From: Williamsia phyllosphaerae
Lineage (GTDB): Bacteria; Actinomycetota; Actinomycetes; Mycobacteriales; Mycobacteriaceae
Reading direction: 5' to 3'
Length of the DNA stretch: 64,000 nucleotides
Assembly (NCBI RefSeq): GCF_014635305.1
Contig: NZ_BMCS01000002.1
Location: 620,001-684,000 of the forward strand
Part shown: piece after piece, positions 55,180-63,951 of the stretch
Position numbering within the stretch: position 1 is the stretch's first letter
Layout of the letters: each line of letters opens with the position of its first letter
Program-made: the position numbers and the translations under genes
Notes under the pieces: model-generated
What the model was told of the DNA's origin: nothing
The model's database searches: none
The model's input: the letters and a program-made list of their open reading frames with translations, nothing else

Positions 55180-55497
55180 TCAGCAACCGCCGCCCGAATC
55201 GCCACCGCCACCGGAGTCGCCACCACCGAAGTCACAGGAACCACCGCCGTTGTCGCCGCCCGACCAGCCGCCACCATCGGACGAACCGCCCCAAGCAAAG
55301 AATCCAGCGGAGCCCCCGGCGTCCATCGTGGACGAGCGCTTGTAGATCGGGGTGATGCCCTTGCGTACCCCGCGTTCGGCTTCCCGGTCGGCCTCGGACT
55401 GACTGTGCGCTTTCAGCAGCGCGGCGCCACCGATCACGAACGCCCCGAGAACAATCACCATCAACAACACACTCACCACCGCCTCTCCAGGCCCCAT
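55180..55497 (-). CDS. small membrane protein with glycine-rich tail
   Basis: 105 residues. One transmembrane helix at about 7-28 (VVSVLLMVIVLGAFVIGGAALL), a basic/acidic stretch, then a ~45-residue Gly/Ser/Asp tail ending GGC (DFGGGDSGGGGDSGGGC). Such tails occur in actinobacterial TIGR04222-type membrane proteins. The function is unknown. It is convergent with nrtR, 11 bases between stops. Confidence 0.6.
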   Translation of the reverse strand: MGPGEAVVSVLLMVIVLGAFVIGGAALLKAHSQSEADREAERGVRKGITPIYKRSSTMDAGGSAGFFAWGGSSDGGGWSGGDNGGGSCDFGGGDSGGGGDSGGGC

Positions 55498-55633
55498 CGG
55501 CTTACAGGGTGGTTCATCATCGCGGGCGGATGCGCCCCGCGCAAGAGACCGTTCGCGTGATGGTGGGCGGGCGTTTACGTGATCGTGGGACCAATTCCTT
55601 CCGCATCGATCGCAGTCGCGGCATCATCGACCC

Positions 55634-56053
55634 ATGACTGATTTCAACGAGACCATCATCAACGAGTTCCGCAGCAACGGCGGTCATGTGGAGACAGCAG
55701 GTTTCGGCGACAAGCTCGTCATCCTGCATTCCATCGGCGCCAAGAGCGGCGACGTGCGCCTCAACCCGCTCCTGGCCCTGTCCGAGGACGACTCCTGGCT
55801 CATCGTCGGCTCGGCCGCCGGATCCCCCAAGGACCCGGCCTGGGTGCACAACCTGCGTGCCCACCCGGCCATCGACATGGAGGTGCCTCGCGATGGCGAG
55901 GTCGCGACCATCAAGGTGAACGTCTCCGAGGTGCCCGACTCCGTTTGGGCCGAGAACTGGAAGAAGTTCACCGACTTCTCCGACGGCTTCAAGGAGTACG
56001 AGAAGACCGCCGAGGGTCGTAAGTTCCCGATCTTCCGCTTGAACCCGGCCTGA
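55634..56053 (+). CDS. F420-dependent nitroreductase-like (DDN family) protein
   Basis: 139 residues matching the deazaflavin-dependent nitroreductase family: NEFRSNGGHVETAGFGDKLVILHSIGAKSGDVRLNPL, where K-S-G is the typical phosphate-binding motif, then DDSWLIVGSAAGSPKDPAWVHNLRAHPAIDMEV. Members use F420 to reduce quinones or other substrates in mycobacteria, and Ddn activates nitroimidazoles. The natural substrate is unknown. It is a single gene with ATG 55634. Confidence 0.9.
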   Translation: MTDFNETIINEFRSNGGHVETAGFGDKLVILHSIGAKSGDVRLNPLLALSEDDSWLIVGSAAGSPKDPAWVHNLRAHPAIDMEVPRDGEVATIKVNVSEVPDSVWAENWKKFTDFSDGFKEYEKTAEGRKFPIFRLNPA

Positions 56054-56062
56054 CCGTCCGCG

Positions 56063-57517
56063 TCAGCCGGCCGGTGCGGTCGCCGGGGTCGAGCCCGACG
56101 CTGTCCAGCTCCCGTCCGTACGGCTGACCGTCGTGGTCGAGCCGTCCGTACCGGTCACGCGCAGCGTGGAGTCGTCGACCCACTCGAGCTTCGTCGCGCG
56201 CAGGTCGGCGCGGTACTGCTCCGCGCCGGCGGCCTTGTCCCGGATGACGACGGTCCCGTCGGTCGCCGTCGCGACGTAGGTCCCCCCGGGCGAGTTGGTG
56301 TCGGACACCGACGCGGCAGCCGGTGCCGGTGCTGCGGTGGTCGTCTCGGTCGGAGCGGTCGCCGTCGGGGCACTGGTTGTCGGAGACGATGTGGTCGGAG
56401 CGGGTGTGCTGGACGACGGTGCGGCCGAGGTCGAGGGTGTGGATGTCGCCTGTGCCGGCGCCGACCGAGCGTTCGCCTGAGCAGACTGAGTCACCGTGCC
56501 GTTAGCAGATCCACAGGACAGCGCGCCGAGGAACACACCGATCGTGATCGTCGCGCTACCCGACGACAAGAAGTTTCCCACCTTGCTTCGCAGCTCAACT
56601 GTGTACGAGCCCACCAGCGTGCCCAGGAGGCCGCTGAGGTCGCTTGCGGTGACCCGAACAATTCTGGGGTCCGCAGCAGAGCCGGCCACGACCGTGACGG
56701 CACTCGCCCCACCGCTTCGGGTGTAGGTCAGCTGATAGTCGTAACTCCGGTGGCTGACGGGATTGGGCCAGGAAAGGTTCACATCAGCGCCGACTCGCGC
56801 GCAGTTGAACGCCGTCGGCACCTCGGGGCGACCCGCCGAGACCGTGCCGGTGGCCGTGGCCGAATCGGTCAGCGCGGCCAGCGTGCCGTGAGTGCGCGCG
56901 AACCCGGCGACCGCAGTGGCGACGACAACCACGACAACCGCTGCCTGCACTCCGATCGCTGCGTACCGGGACCGATCGGACGCCGCCGGCGCGGCGTGTC
57001 GGCCGCGGTCGGTACGCCGAAAACGCTTGTCGGGCCGGAACGCCGCCCACAACAGACCGAGCGTGAGCAGCGTGGCGATGGCCCACGAGAACGGGTTGGC
57101 GAACCAGCTCAGCACGTAGCCGAGCTTGGGGATGTCGAAGACGACCCGGTCGACCGAGGTCACGGTGTACGGCGCCGAGTCGACGACGTTGTTCGCGTCG
57201 CCCCGCAGCGTCATCGTGGTGGAGTTGCCGACGCGGGAGTCGACCGACACCACCCGGTGGGTGATGCGGGTGCCGTCGGCGCGCGAGACGCTGACGACGT
57301 CGCCGACCGAGACGTCCGACGCCGGCACCGACCGCGCGATGGCGACATCCCCGACGTTGATCGCCGGCGACATCGACTCCGACCGGAACACCAGGGGCGA
57401 CAACCCGAATGACACGCCGACCACTGCGGTGACGACGCACAACAGACCGGCGATCGCGCCCACGGTGAGGGCGATCTCGGTGGCGATGTTCTTCGTGCGT
57501 TCGGACACGTCAGACAC
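56063..57517 (-). CDS. SipW-like signal peptidase fused to a substrate-like, FN3-like extracellular region
   Basis: 484 residues from GTG 57517 (GTG 57508 also possible). Residues 1-145 are an ER/SipW-type signal peptidase I: TM helix at 16-36, catalytic Ser48 (FRSESMSPAI), His87 (RITHRVVSVDS) and a second TM near 130-150. Then a third hydrophobic segment (YAAIGVQAAVVVVVVATAVAGF) is followed by LAALTDSATATGTVSAG, the pattern of SipW-dependent signal peptides of the neighbouring substrates. Next come an FN3-like domain (VNLSWPNPVSHRSYDYQLTY), a long Ser/Thr/Ala/Pro linker and a small C-terminal beta domain. The last part could be released by the peptidase. It is the last gene of a five-gene operon and overlaps the preceding gene. 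Confidence 0.8.
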   Translation of the reverse strand: MSDVSERTKNIATEIALTVGAIAGLLCVVTAVVGVSFGLSPLVFRSESMSPAINVGDVAIARSVPASDVSVGDVVSVSRADGTRITHRVVSVDSRVGNSTTMTLRGDANNVVDSAPYTVTSVDRVVFDIPKLGYVLSWFANPFSWAIATLLTLGLLWAAFRPDKRFRRTDRGRHAAPAASDRSRYAAIGVQAAVVVVVVATAVAGFARTHGTLAALTDSATATGTVSAGRPEVPTAFNCARVGADVNLSWPNPVSHRSYDYQLTYTRSGGASAVTVVAGSAADPRIVRVTASDLSGLLGTLVGSYTVELRSKVGNFLSSGSATITIGVFLGALSCGSANGTVTQSAQANARSAPAQATSTPSTSAAPSSSTPAPTTSSPTTSAPTATAPTETTTAAPAPAAASVSDTNSPGGTYVATATDGTVVIRDKAAGAEQYRADLRATKLEWVDDSTLRVTGTDGSTTTVSRTDGSWTASGSTPATAPAG

Positions 57518-58082
57518 CCGCCGTCGCGGTGAAGGTGAAGAGCACCGAGCCCGACGTGCCGGCCAGACCGGCGGCGGCACCGATCGGGAGGTTGAGCTGC
57601 AGGCACAGGTTCTCGACGCCGTTGGTCGCAGCGAGGGGGCCGCGATTCGACGCGAACGTCGTTGCGCCAGAACCGATCGTTGTACCGGTGGCCACTGACG
57701 TTCCCGTTCCGCACACACCGTTGGTGGCGGTCGCTCCGGCGACGACGGTCAGCATCATCCCCTGCCCGAGTGCGCTGGAGCTCTGCACGGCGGCCGAATA
57801 GCTGAAGGCCGCGGTGCCGGTGTTGGTGATGGCGACGACCTTGGCGGCGGACTGGCCCGGCAGCAACCCGGTGGGCGAGAACGCGAACGACGCAGCCTTG
57901 GACGCGTCGGCCTGGATGTTGATGGTGGCGGTCGTGAACACGCCGGACTGGGTGTTCACGCTCGTCGACCACAGCGCGAGGGTGCCGACGACGCCGATGC
58001 CGATGACCATGCCGATCGACAGCAGGGCACGGAACCGTCGACTGATCACCGCGAGCCCGGCGGCCCGCAAATAGGCGGTCAC
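57510..58082 (-). CDS. TasA/camelysin-like secreted protein with SipW-type signal peptide
   Basis: 190 residues. The N-terminus (FRALLSIGMVIGIGVVGTLALWSTSVNTQSGVF) is the long hydrophobic SipW-dependent signal with the ALWS-type site. The mature part (~150 residues) is Ala/Thr/Ser-rich beta-sheet sequence (LPGQSAAKVVAITNTGTAAFSYSAAV) similar to TasA and camelysin fibre-forming proteins of Firmicutes. One Cys pair (GVCGTG, ENLCLQ) may form a disulfide. It overlaps the next gene's start by 4-8 bases. Its likely role is a surface or biofilm-type protein. Confidence 0.75.
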   Translation of the reverse strand: MTAYLRAAGLAVISRRFRALLSIGMVIGIGVVGTLALWSTSVNTQSGVFTTATINIQADASKAASFAFSPTGLLPGQSAAKVVAITNTGTAAFSYSAAVQSSSALGQGMMLTVVAGATATNGVCGTGTSVATGTTIGSGATTFASNRGPLAATNGVENLCLQLNLPIGAAAGLAGTSGSVLFTFTATAGV

Positions 58083-58675
58083 GGTGTGCGTTTCGCGGCG
58101 CGACGGTCGCGGACCGAGCCCGCGAACTGCAGGACGGCGTACAGGATCAGTCCACCGGCGATCACGTAGACGACGATCAGTCGGGTCGAACCGGTGATCC
58201 AGTTGTTGACGTAACCCAGGTACGGGATCGAGTACCAGAGCTTGCCCCGCACCTGTTCCGCTTGGACAGGTCGTTCGTCGGGGACGGGGACGGCGTCGCC
58301 CTGCGTGGTGAGCAGTCGGTTGCCCTGCTGGTCGAAGGTGAAGCCGACGACGCGGTGGGTGATGACTCCGGGTTCACCCGATCGGATCTGATAGGTGACG
58401 ACGTCGCCGATCGACAGCGTCGAGGCGTCGACCTTGCGCACGACGATCAGCGTGCCCGGCGGGTACTTCTGCTTCATCGACGAGGTGAGAACCGTATAGG
58501 GCTGGGCGCCGCCGATTTTTGGCACGACGATGGCTGCGAGCAGGATGCCCACCAGGAACAGCAGAAGCAGCCACGTGACGATCTGGAACACCCACCACAG
58601 CGGACCCGTGCGCCGAGCGGTGTCCGCGGGCACGTCGGGCGTCGATGCCGGCGCTGCGTGGCGTCCTGCGGTCAT
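58079..58675 (-). CDS. sipW: SipW-like signal peptidase I (Ser-His type)
   Basis: 198 residues from ATG 58675. TM helix at about 27-50 (WWVFQIVTWLLLLFLVGILLAAIVV), catalytic Ser66 (LTSSMKQKYPPG), catalytic His107 (VITHRVVGF) in place of the Lys of normal bacterial LepB, and a C-terminal TM (RLIVVYVIAGGLILYAVLQF). The Ser-His pair is the SipW/ER type that processes TasA-like proteins. ATG overlaps the stop of the preceding substrate gene (ATGA). It is expected to cleave the products of the two flanking genes and of the first gene in the operon. Confidence 0.88.
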   Translation of the reverse strand: MTAGRHAAPASTPDVPADTARRTGPLWWVFQIVTWLLLLFLVGILLAAIVVPKIGGAQPYTVLTSSMKQKYPPGTLIVVRKVDASTLSIGDVVTYQIRSGEPGVITHRVVGFTFDQQGNRLLTTQGDAVPVPDERPVQAEQVRGKLWYSIPYLGYVNNWITGSTRLIVVYVIAGGLILYAVLQFAGSVRDRRAAKRTP

Positions 58676-59238
58676 GATCTGGTCTGCTCTGTTCCGAAGG
58701 TGAAGAGGATGGAGTACGTCGACGAACCGGCGCCGGACACCGCCTTGAGTGCGCTGCGGATGCACCAGGTCTCCGACGCGCCCTTGGCGAGTGATCGCCA
58801 CACACCGGCCGTGGCGGTGCCGGCCGCGGACGCGTCGACCGTGGTGAACGCCGACGTCCCGGTGAGCGGGCCGGTGCCACAGCTACCGCCGACGGCACCC
58901 GAGAGGGTCACCGTGACAGCGGAACCCGAGGTGATCTGCGGCCCCGCGGCAGTGAGTCGATACCGGAGCGGGGTGTTGCCGCCGTTGGAGATGACCAGCG
59001 GCGCCTGACTTTGTTGACCCGGCAGCTGACCGGTCCCCGCGAGACCCGGGAACTGATAGGTCGACCCGGTGCCACCGCCGGCCACGAGCCTGAGTTGACC
59101 GGTGGTCGCCGTGGTGGAGGTGGCGGTCTTGCGATCAGACCACAGGGCATCGGTGGATCGCACTGCCGCGAGCGACAGTGCGACCACCAGACCTGCGATC
59201 CCGACGATCAGGAGCCGGGTGAGACCCGACCGTGTCAT
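58672..59238 (-). CDS. secreted protein with SipW-type signal peptide
   Basis: 188 residues. MTRSGLTRLLIVGIAGLVVALSLAAVRSTDALWSDRKTATS is the same type of signal as in its neighbours, with DALWSD at the processing site. The mature part is Gly/Thr/Ser-rich beta sequence (QLRLVAGGGTGSTYQF, NGGNTPLRYRLTAAGP) with two cysteines far apart. It is a TasA-like or pseudopilin-like surface protein of unknown exact role, the second gene of the operon, overlapping the sipW-like start. Confidence 0.72.
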   Translation of the reverse strand: MTRSGLTRLLIVGIAGLVVALSLAAVRSTDALWSDRKTATSTTATTGQLRLVAGGGTGSTYQFPGLAGTGQLPGQQSQAPLVISNGGNTPLRYRLTAAGPQITSGSAVTVTLSGAVGGSCGTGPLTGTSAFTTVDASAAGTATAGVWRSLAKGASETWCIRSALKAVSGAGSSTYSILFTFGTEQTRS

Positions 59239-59240
59239 CG

Positions 59241-59777
59241 TCAGGGACGAACCTGGTTCAGGTTCACCGACATGTTCGACACGTTGACCGCGGCGTTCTG
59301 GCTGGTCTGGCCGGTGACGTCGGCGAACGCGACGGTGACCTTGACGACCACGACGTGCGGTGCGTTCGGGGTGATGGTGACGATGCTGCCGCTGGTGGCC
59401 GCGGCGCCGTCGACTGTGGCGACCGGGGTCACGGTCACGCCGGTGGGCAGCGCACCCGCGGTGCCGGTGTTGACGGTGACCTGGGCCTTCATGTTCTTAC
59501 CGGTCGCCGACGCGTTGTACGTCGTGGTGTACTCCCAGGTGTCACGGGGGACGAGGAAGTCGGTCAGCGGGTTGACCACGGTGCCGCCCACGATGCCGTC
59601 GGCGGAGACGTCCTTCCAGGCCGGGGTGCCCGAAGCGGTCAGCTTCAGCTCACCGGTGGTGACGTTGCCGGGAGTGTTCGTGGCGGAGTCGCTCCACAGT
59701 GCGTAGGAACCCGCACCTCCGAGCAGTACGACAACAGCGGCTCCGGCGGCAATCGCGCCCTTGGCATTACGGTTCAT
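59241..59777 (-). CDS. TasA-like secreted protein with alternate-type (SipW-dependent) signal peptide
   Basis: 178 residues. MNRNAKGAIAAGAAVVVLLGGAGSYALWSDSATNTPGNVTTGELKL is the clearest SipW-dependent signal in the operon (SYALWSD followed by GNVTTGELKL). The mature part is a beta-rich domain (GGTVVNPLTDFLVPRDTWEYTTTYNASATGKNM, ...NVSNMSVNLNQVRP) as in the TIGR04089 alternate-signal family. It is the first gene of the operon, three bases before the next. The ~240 bases upstream hold A+T-richer sequence likely to carry the promoter, but no gene. Confidence 0.8.
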   Translation of the reverse strand: MNRNAKGAIAAGAAVVVLLGGAGSYALWSDSATNTPGNVTTGELKLTASGTPAWKDVSADGIVGGTVVNPLTDFLVPRDTWEYTTTYNASATGKNMKAQVTVNTGTAGALPTGVTVTPVATVDGAAATSGSIVTITPNAPHVVVVKVTVAFADVTGQTSQNAAVNVSNMSVNLNQVRP

Positions 59778-60018
59778 CTTCTCAACCTCGTAAAAGTGCA
59801 GGCAGCAGGTCTAGCCGCCGATCGGATCGGTGGTGAGGTCATTGGCGTGTGAAATCGGACCTCTGCCGCGATGTTGCACCAGACGAACGCTCGTGTCCTG
59901 AGTTTGCCTTACTCAATCCAAACTGGACTCACATGAATCTCGTTGTGTACTTCGTCCTGACCGGTTCAGGCGTTACACACCAATCTCAGATGTCACGCCT
60001 GGGCCTGTGACCTGCAGG

Positions 60019-60789
60019 TCAGCGGTTTGATCCCCCCAGTTCGACACCAACCGTGAGCTGTACAGAAGCACCTTCCGGGACATCTTTCGGGGGTGTAGCG
60101 GTCATCATCGCCCTGATCTCCCACGGCGAGACCTGCCGCCCGATCGATGTCCACACGCGGATCTGGTCCACCGCGGACACGACCGCGTTCGCATCCAGAC
60201 CGGAGGCCGCGCGGGTCACGGTGACCGTTGCCTCGCCACCGTTGGCATCCGCCGCTGCGTCGACCTCGACGATCGGGTCCCCGCCGGCGGTGGCGACGGC
60301 GAACCGGTGGGTGTCGAAGCGGAACGCCTGACCCCGTCGAAACGTCATTCCTTGCGCCGTCACCTCGATCGGGCCTCCGAACCGGACCGCGAACACGAAC
60401 AGCGCGACGGCAGCGACGAGAAGTCCGGCGCCGGCGACCAGGACCAGCGGCGTGTCGATCTCGCCGGTCGCAAACTGGATCGCGATGGCCACCCCCATCA
60501 CGGCCACCGCGACAGCGGTCCACACGACGCTGTTGCGACACCACCGCTGTCGGTGGAAGACCACGGTCTCACCGACGATGTCGCCGCGCGCCTCGGGCGG
60601 GATCAGGAACGTCAGGCGGGATGCAGCGAGAGCGAGGGCGAACAGCGCACCACCGGGCCGTCCGAACGCGACGAGGGCGAAGGCGACGAGCACGCCGGTC
60701 ACGGCCCACGGGCTCGCGGCTCGCGTCGCGGACTGAGCACGCGGTGCCATCTGCCGCCAGGTGAACGTCACCGACTGGACCTGATTCAC
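60019..60789 (-). CDS. membrane protein with C-terminal beta domain
   Basis: 256 residues from GTG 60789, preceded by GGAGAGG. Two hydrophobic hairpins at about 28-60 (WAVTGVLVAFALVAFGRPGGALFALALAASRLTF) and 88-135 (VVWTAVAVAVMGVAIAIQFATG, VLVAGAGLLVAAVALFVFAVRF), then a ~110-residue soluble domain (TAQGMTFRRGQAFRFDTHRFAVATAGGDP) like the PH-type domains of small actinobacterial membrane proteins. The longer frame to 61044 lies antisense over the epimerase end and is unlikely. Function unknown. Confidence 0.6.
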   Translation of the reverse strand: MNQVQSVTFTWRQMAPRAQSATRAASPWAVTGVLVAFALVAFGRPGGALFALALAASRLTFLIPPEARGDIVGETVVFHRQRWCRNSVVWTAVAVAVMGVAIAIQFATGEIDTPLVLVAGAGLLVAAVALFVFAVRFGGPIEVTAQGMTFRRGQAFRFDTHRFAVATAGGDPIVEVDAAADANGGEATVTVTRAASGLDANAVVSAVDQIRVWTSIGRQVSPWEIRAMMTATPPKDVPEGASVQLTVGVELGGSNR

Positions 60790-60920
60790 GTCTGCCTCTC
60801 CGTCGCGCCACGCGGGGTGTGGTGCTTCACAGAGTTGGAGAACGGTGACGGGGTCGAATGTTCCCGGGGTCGGCGCCGTGTGCGTCCGAAAACGGACAGG
60901 ATCTGGTTTGATCCGCGCGA

Positions 60921-61904
60921 TCACTCCAGCGAGTAGGCCAACGCACCCAACGTGTCCTGGGCGGAAAACTGCGGCCGCCAACCCAATACGTCGTGCGCCT
61001 TCGTGGTGTCCATGACGACCGAGGTACGCCCGATGTGGATCCACTCGGCGGCCGAGGGCATGAATGGCAGCCGCTTGACCGCCTCCGCCGCGACCTTCAC
61101 GCCGATCTTGGGGAACGGGACCGGCCGGGCGCCGAGCGCCTCACCGATCTCCGAGAGACTGACCGTGCCCTCGCCGGCGATGTTGTAGGCGCCCGCGGGC
61201 GCGTCCGTGGTCGCGCACAGGGCGATCGCCTGCGCGACGTCGTCGTGGTGCACCAGCTGCACGGGCACACCGTGGTCGGGCATCGGCATCTTCAGGATCG
61301 GCACTGCGCCGATCACCGACTGCGCCACCCCGGGCAACGCGCGCCACGGCATCGCGTCGGCCAGGGCGGGCGCCTTGGGTCCGGCGACGATGCAGGGGCG
61401 CAGCATGTACAGCTCGAGGTCGGTGCCGTCGACGATCTCGGCGATCGCGTCCTCGCAGTCTGCCTTCTGCGCGGAGTAGTAGTGCTCCTGGCTGCCGCGG
61501 ATCGGGGTGTCCTCGGTGAGCGGCAACGGGTTGTCGGAGTGATAGCCGTACGCGACGACCGATGAGGTGTAGACCATCCGCGTCGGCCGCTTCGCGTCGA
61601 CGGTCGCCTGGAACACCGTCTTCGTCCCGGCCAGGTTGATCCGCGCCGCCTCGTCGCGCGAACCGATCACGATGAACGCCAGATGGATGACGACGTCGGC
61701 GTCGGCGACCAGCGCGTCGACGGCCTCACGGTCGAGGATGTCGCCCTGCCGATACTCCGTCTTGGTCCAGCCGTGCTCGCTCGGGTCAAACGGTCGTCGG
61801 GCCATCCCGATGATCCTGTCGACCTTCGAGTCGGCCTCCAAGGCCGTCACCGCCGAGATACCGATCTCACCTGTCGGACCTGTCACCGCCACCGTCAATC
61901 CCAT
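60921..61904 (-). CDS. NAD-dependent epimerase/dehydratase (extended SDR)
   Basis: 327 residues from ATG 61904. The Rossmann start is VAVTGPTGEIGISAV (T-G-P-T-G-x-I-G, as in extended SDRs), followed by an Asp-rich loop (QGDILD), TSSVVAYG and the catalytic Tyr/Lys in EHYYSAQKADCE. The C-terminal substrate part contains GVPVQLVHHDDVAQAI and AYNIAGEGTVSLSEIGEALG. The substrate is unknown; such proteins modify sugars or lipids in mycobacteria. It is leftward and single, divergent from the formamidase-like gene 64 bases away. Confidence 0.85.
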   Translation of the reverse strand: MGLTVAVTGPTGEIGISAVTALEADSKVDRIIGMARRPFDPSEHGWTKTEYRQGDILDREAVDALVADADVVIHLAFIVIGSRDEAARINLAGTKTVFQATVDAKRPTRMVYTSSVVAYGYHSDNPLPLTEDTPIRGSQEHYYSAQKADCEDAIAEIVDGTDLELYMLRPCIVAGPKAPALADAMPWRALPGVAQSVIGAVPILKMPMPDHGVPVQLVHHDDVAQAIALCATTDAPAGAYNIAGEGTVSLSEIGEALGARPVPFPKIGVKVAAEAVKRLPFMPSAAEWIHIGRTSVVMDTTKAHDVLGWRPQFSAQDTLGALAYSLE

Positions 61905-61968
61905 TGCACCACTGTGGCACGAGGCCGGGGACCTCGTCGGCATATCAGGCGGCGTGCACACTCGAGGG

Positions 61969-62718
61969 GTGACCTCGACACAGAAATCCGTAGGCCCCGA
62001 CCGGATCGTCCGCTACGGCGACCACCCCGACCAGCACATCGCCGTGCGCACACCCAGAGCGACGCCCCGATGGACCGCGGTGCTCGTCCACGGCGGGTAC
62101 TGGCGCTCGCCGTACAAGCTGGATCTGATGGACCCGATGGCCGACTCGCTGTCAGCGCACAACGTGGCTACCTGGAACGTCGAGTACCGACGACCCGATG
62201 AGCACGGTTGGGCGGCCACGACGGCTGATCTCGCAGCGGCGCTTCAAGCGGTCGAGGTGGACACCCCGATCGTGGTCATCGGTCACTCGGCGGGCGGTCA
62301 GCTCGCGCTGCGCGGGGTGGCCGACCTGCCCGTCGGGTCGCGTCCGACGCTGGCGGTGTCGTTGGCCGGGGTCATCGACCTCGAGCGGGCGGACCAGTTC
62401 GACATGGGCGACGGCGCCGTCGCCAACGCGCTCGGACACCACTGGAGCGGCGACTCCCCCGACGACGTCGCGTCATCACCCCGACACCGCCTGCCGCTCG
62501 GCATCCCGCAGATCGTCGCCTGCGGCCTCGACGACGACCCGCACCTGCTCGACTTCAGCCGCGACTACTCCGCCGCAGCTCTGACGGCCGGGGACGTGCT
62601 TACCGAGATCCACTCGGCAGGGGACCATTTCGACATCATCGACCCGGTCGCACCGTTGTGGGCCGAGGTCCTCGCCGGCATCGAGCTCGCGCTGGGTTCA
62701 GGACGCGTGGACGCTTAG
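61969..62718 (+). CDS. alpha/beta hydrolase, probable kynurenine formamidase
   Basis: 249 residues from GTG 61969. The hydrolase features are VLVHGGYWRSPYKLDLMDP (oxyanion HGGYW), the nucleophile motif GHSAGGQLAL (Ser about 105), an Asp in CGLDDDPHLLD, and His in HSAGDHFDIIDP. HGGYW plus GHSAGG is typical of eukaryotic-type arylformamidases that hydrolyse N-formylkynurenine. It is convergent with kynureninase, overlapping it by 21 bases, which supports a role in tryptophan degradation. Confidence 0.78.
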   Translation: MTSTQKSVGPDRIVRYGDHPDQHIAVRTPRATPRWTAVLVHGGYWRSPYKLDLMDPMADSLSAHNVATWNVEYRRPDEHGWAATTADLAAALQAVEVDTPIVVIGHSAGGQLALRGVADLPVGSRPTLAVSLAGVIDLERADQFDMGDGAVANALGHHWSGDSPDDVASSPRHRLPLGIPQIVACGLDDDPHLLDFSRDYSAAALTAGDVLTEIHSAGDHFDIIDPVAPLWAEVLAGIELALGSGRVDA

Positions 62719-63918
62719 TTCGTCGCGGATCGCCTCGATGCCGAGGCGGACCTCGTCGAACGTGGTGCTCAGCGGACTGAGTCCGAGTCGGATGCCGGTG
62801 GGACCACGGAAGTCGGGAATGATGCCGCTGCGCCAGAGCCGCGGGGTGATCGCGCGGAACGCCGGGTGGTCGATGGTGATGTGACCGCCGCGTTCGGCCG
62901 GGTCCCGCGGCGTGGACACCTCGACGTCGAACGGCGTGAGCAGCTCGTCGACCAGTTCGAGAGCGAACGACGTGAGCGCCACCGACTTCGCGCGGACGGC
63001 CTCGACCCCGACCTCCTCGATCAGATCGAGCATGTCGGCCATCGGGAGCATCCCGAGGACCGCCGGGGTGCCGCTCAGGATGCGTCGGATGCCCTGCGCG
63101 GGAACGTAACCCTGTCCCATCTCGAACGAGTCGGCGGCACCCATCCAGCCCCAGATCGGTTGGACGATGTCGTCGAGATGTCGCTGGGCGACGTAGGCGA
63201 ACGCGGGCGCACCCGGACCTCCGTTGAGGTACTTGTAGGTGCAGCCGACGGCGAGGTCGACGTCCCAGCCGTCGAGGTCCATGGCCACCGACCCGGCGGA
63301 GTGGCAGACGTCGAGCAGGACGAGCGCGCCGTGGGTGTGGGCGAGCCCGGTGATGGCCTGGGCGTCGAGCAGATGCCCGGACCGGTAGGCGACATGGCTG
63401 ATGAGCACCAGCGCGGTTCTGTCCGAGATCACCTCCGCCACAGCGTCGGCCGTGACGCCACCGTCGAACGGCGGGTCGATCCATCGGAGTACCGCGCCGG
63501 TCTCGCCGGCGATGCCCTCGGCGAGGTAGCGGTCGGTGGGAAAGTTGCCGCGGTCGAGGACGATCTCGGTGCGGTCGGCGCGCAGCGCGAGAGCCGCGCG
63601 CATGAGCTTGTAGAGCAACACCGTCGTGGAATCCCCGACCACGGTCTGACCCGGTTTGGCGCCCAGGGTGACGGCGCCGATGCGGTCACCGAGAGTGAGC
63701 GGTAGCTCGAACCACCGTTCGTCCCACCCGCGGATCAGACGGCCACCCCACTCGTCGTCGACAAATGTGCGCATCCGTTCCGCGGTCACCCGCGTGGGCC
63801 GTCCGAGCGAGTTGCCGTCGAGGTAGGCCTGCACTCCCCCGCCGGTGACGAAGCGGTCGACGAAGGGACGCAGCGGGTCTGCGGCGTCGAGGGCGGCGGC
63901 TCGGTCCTCGGTGGTCAT
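62698..63918 (-). CDS. kynU: kynureninase KynU
   Basis: 406-residue PLP enzyme that splits kynurenine (or 3-hydroxykynurenine) into anthranilate (or 3-hydroxyanthranilate) and alanine. The PLP Lys is in VGCTYKYLNGGPGAPAF; DVCHSAGSVAMDLDGWDVDLAVG gives the Asp and the region before it. LDGNSLGRPTRV at the N-terminus and GIRLGLSPLSTTFDEV at the C-terminus (with the substrate-binding Arg) are typical. ATG 63918 follows GAGGAGT. It is convergent with the formamidase-like hydrolase. Confidence 0.94.
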   Translation of the reverse strand: MTTEDRAAALDAADPLRPFVDRFVTGGGVQAYLDGNSLGRPTRVTAERMRTFVDDEWGGRLIRGWDERWFELPLTLGDRIGAVTLGAKPGQTVVGDSTTVLLYKLMRAALALRADRTEIVLDRGNFPTDRYLAEGIAGETGAVLRWIDPPFDGGVTADAVAEVISDRTALVLISHVAYRSGHLLDAQAITGLAHTHGALVLLDVCHSAGSVAMDLDGWDVDLAVGCTYKYLNGGPGAPAFAYVAQRHLDDIVQPIWGWMGAADSFEMGQGYVPAQGIRRILSGTPAVLGMLPMADMLDLIEEVGVEAVRAKSVALTSFALELVDELLTPFDVEVSTPRDPAERGGHITIDHPAFRAITPRLWRSGIIPDFRGPTGIRLGLSPLSTTFDEVRLGIEAIRDELSVHAS

Positions 63919-63951
63919 CGATACTCCTCATCGGGCGGTGATTTTCACCGT

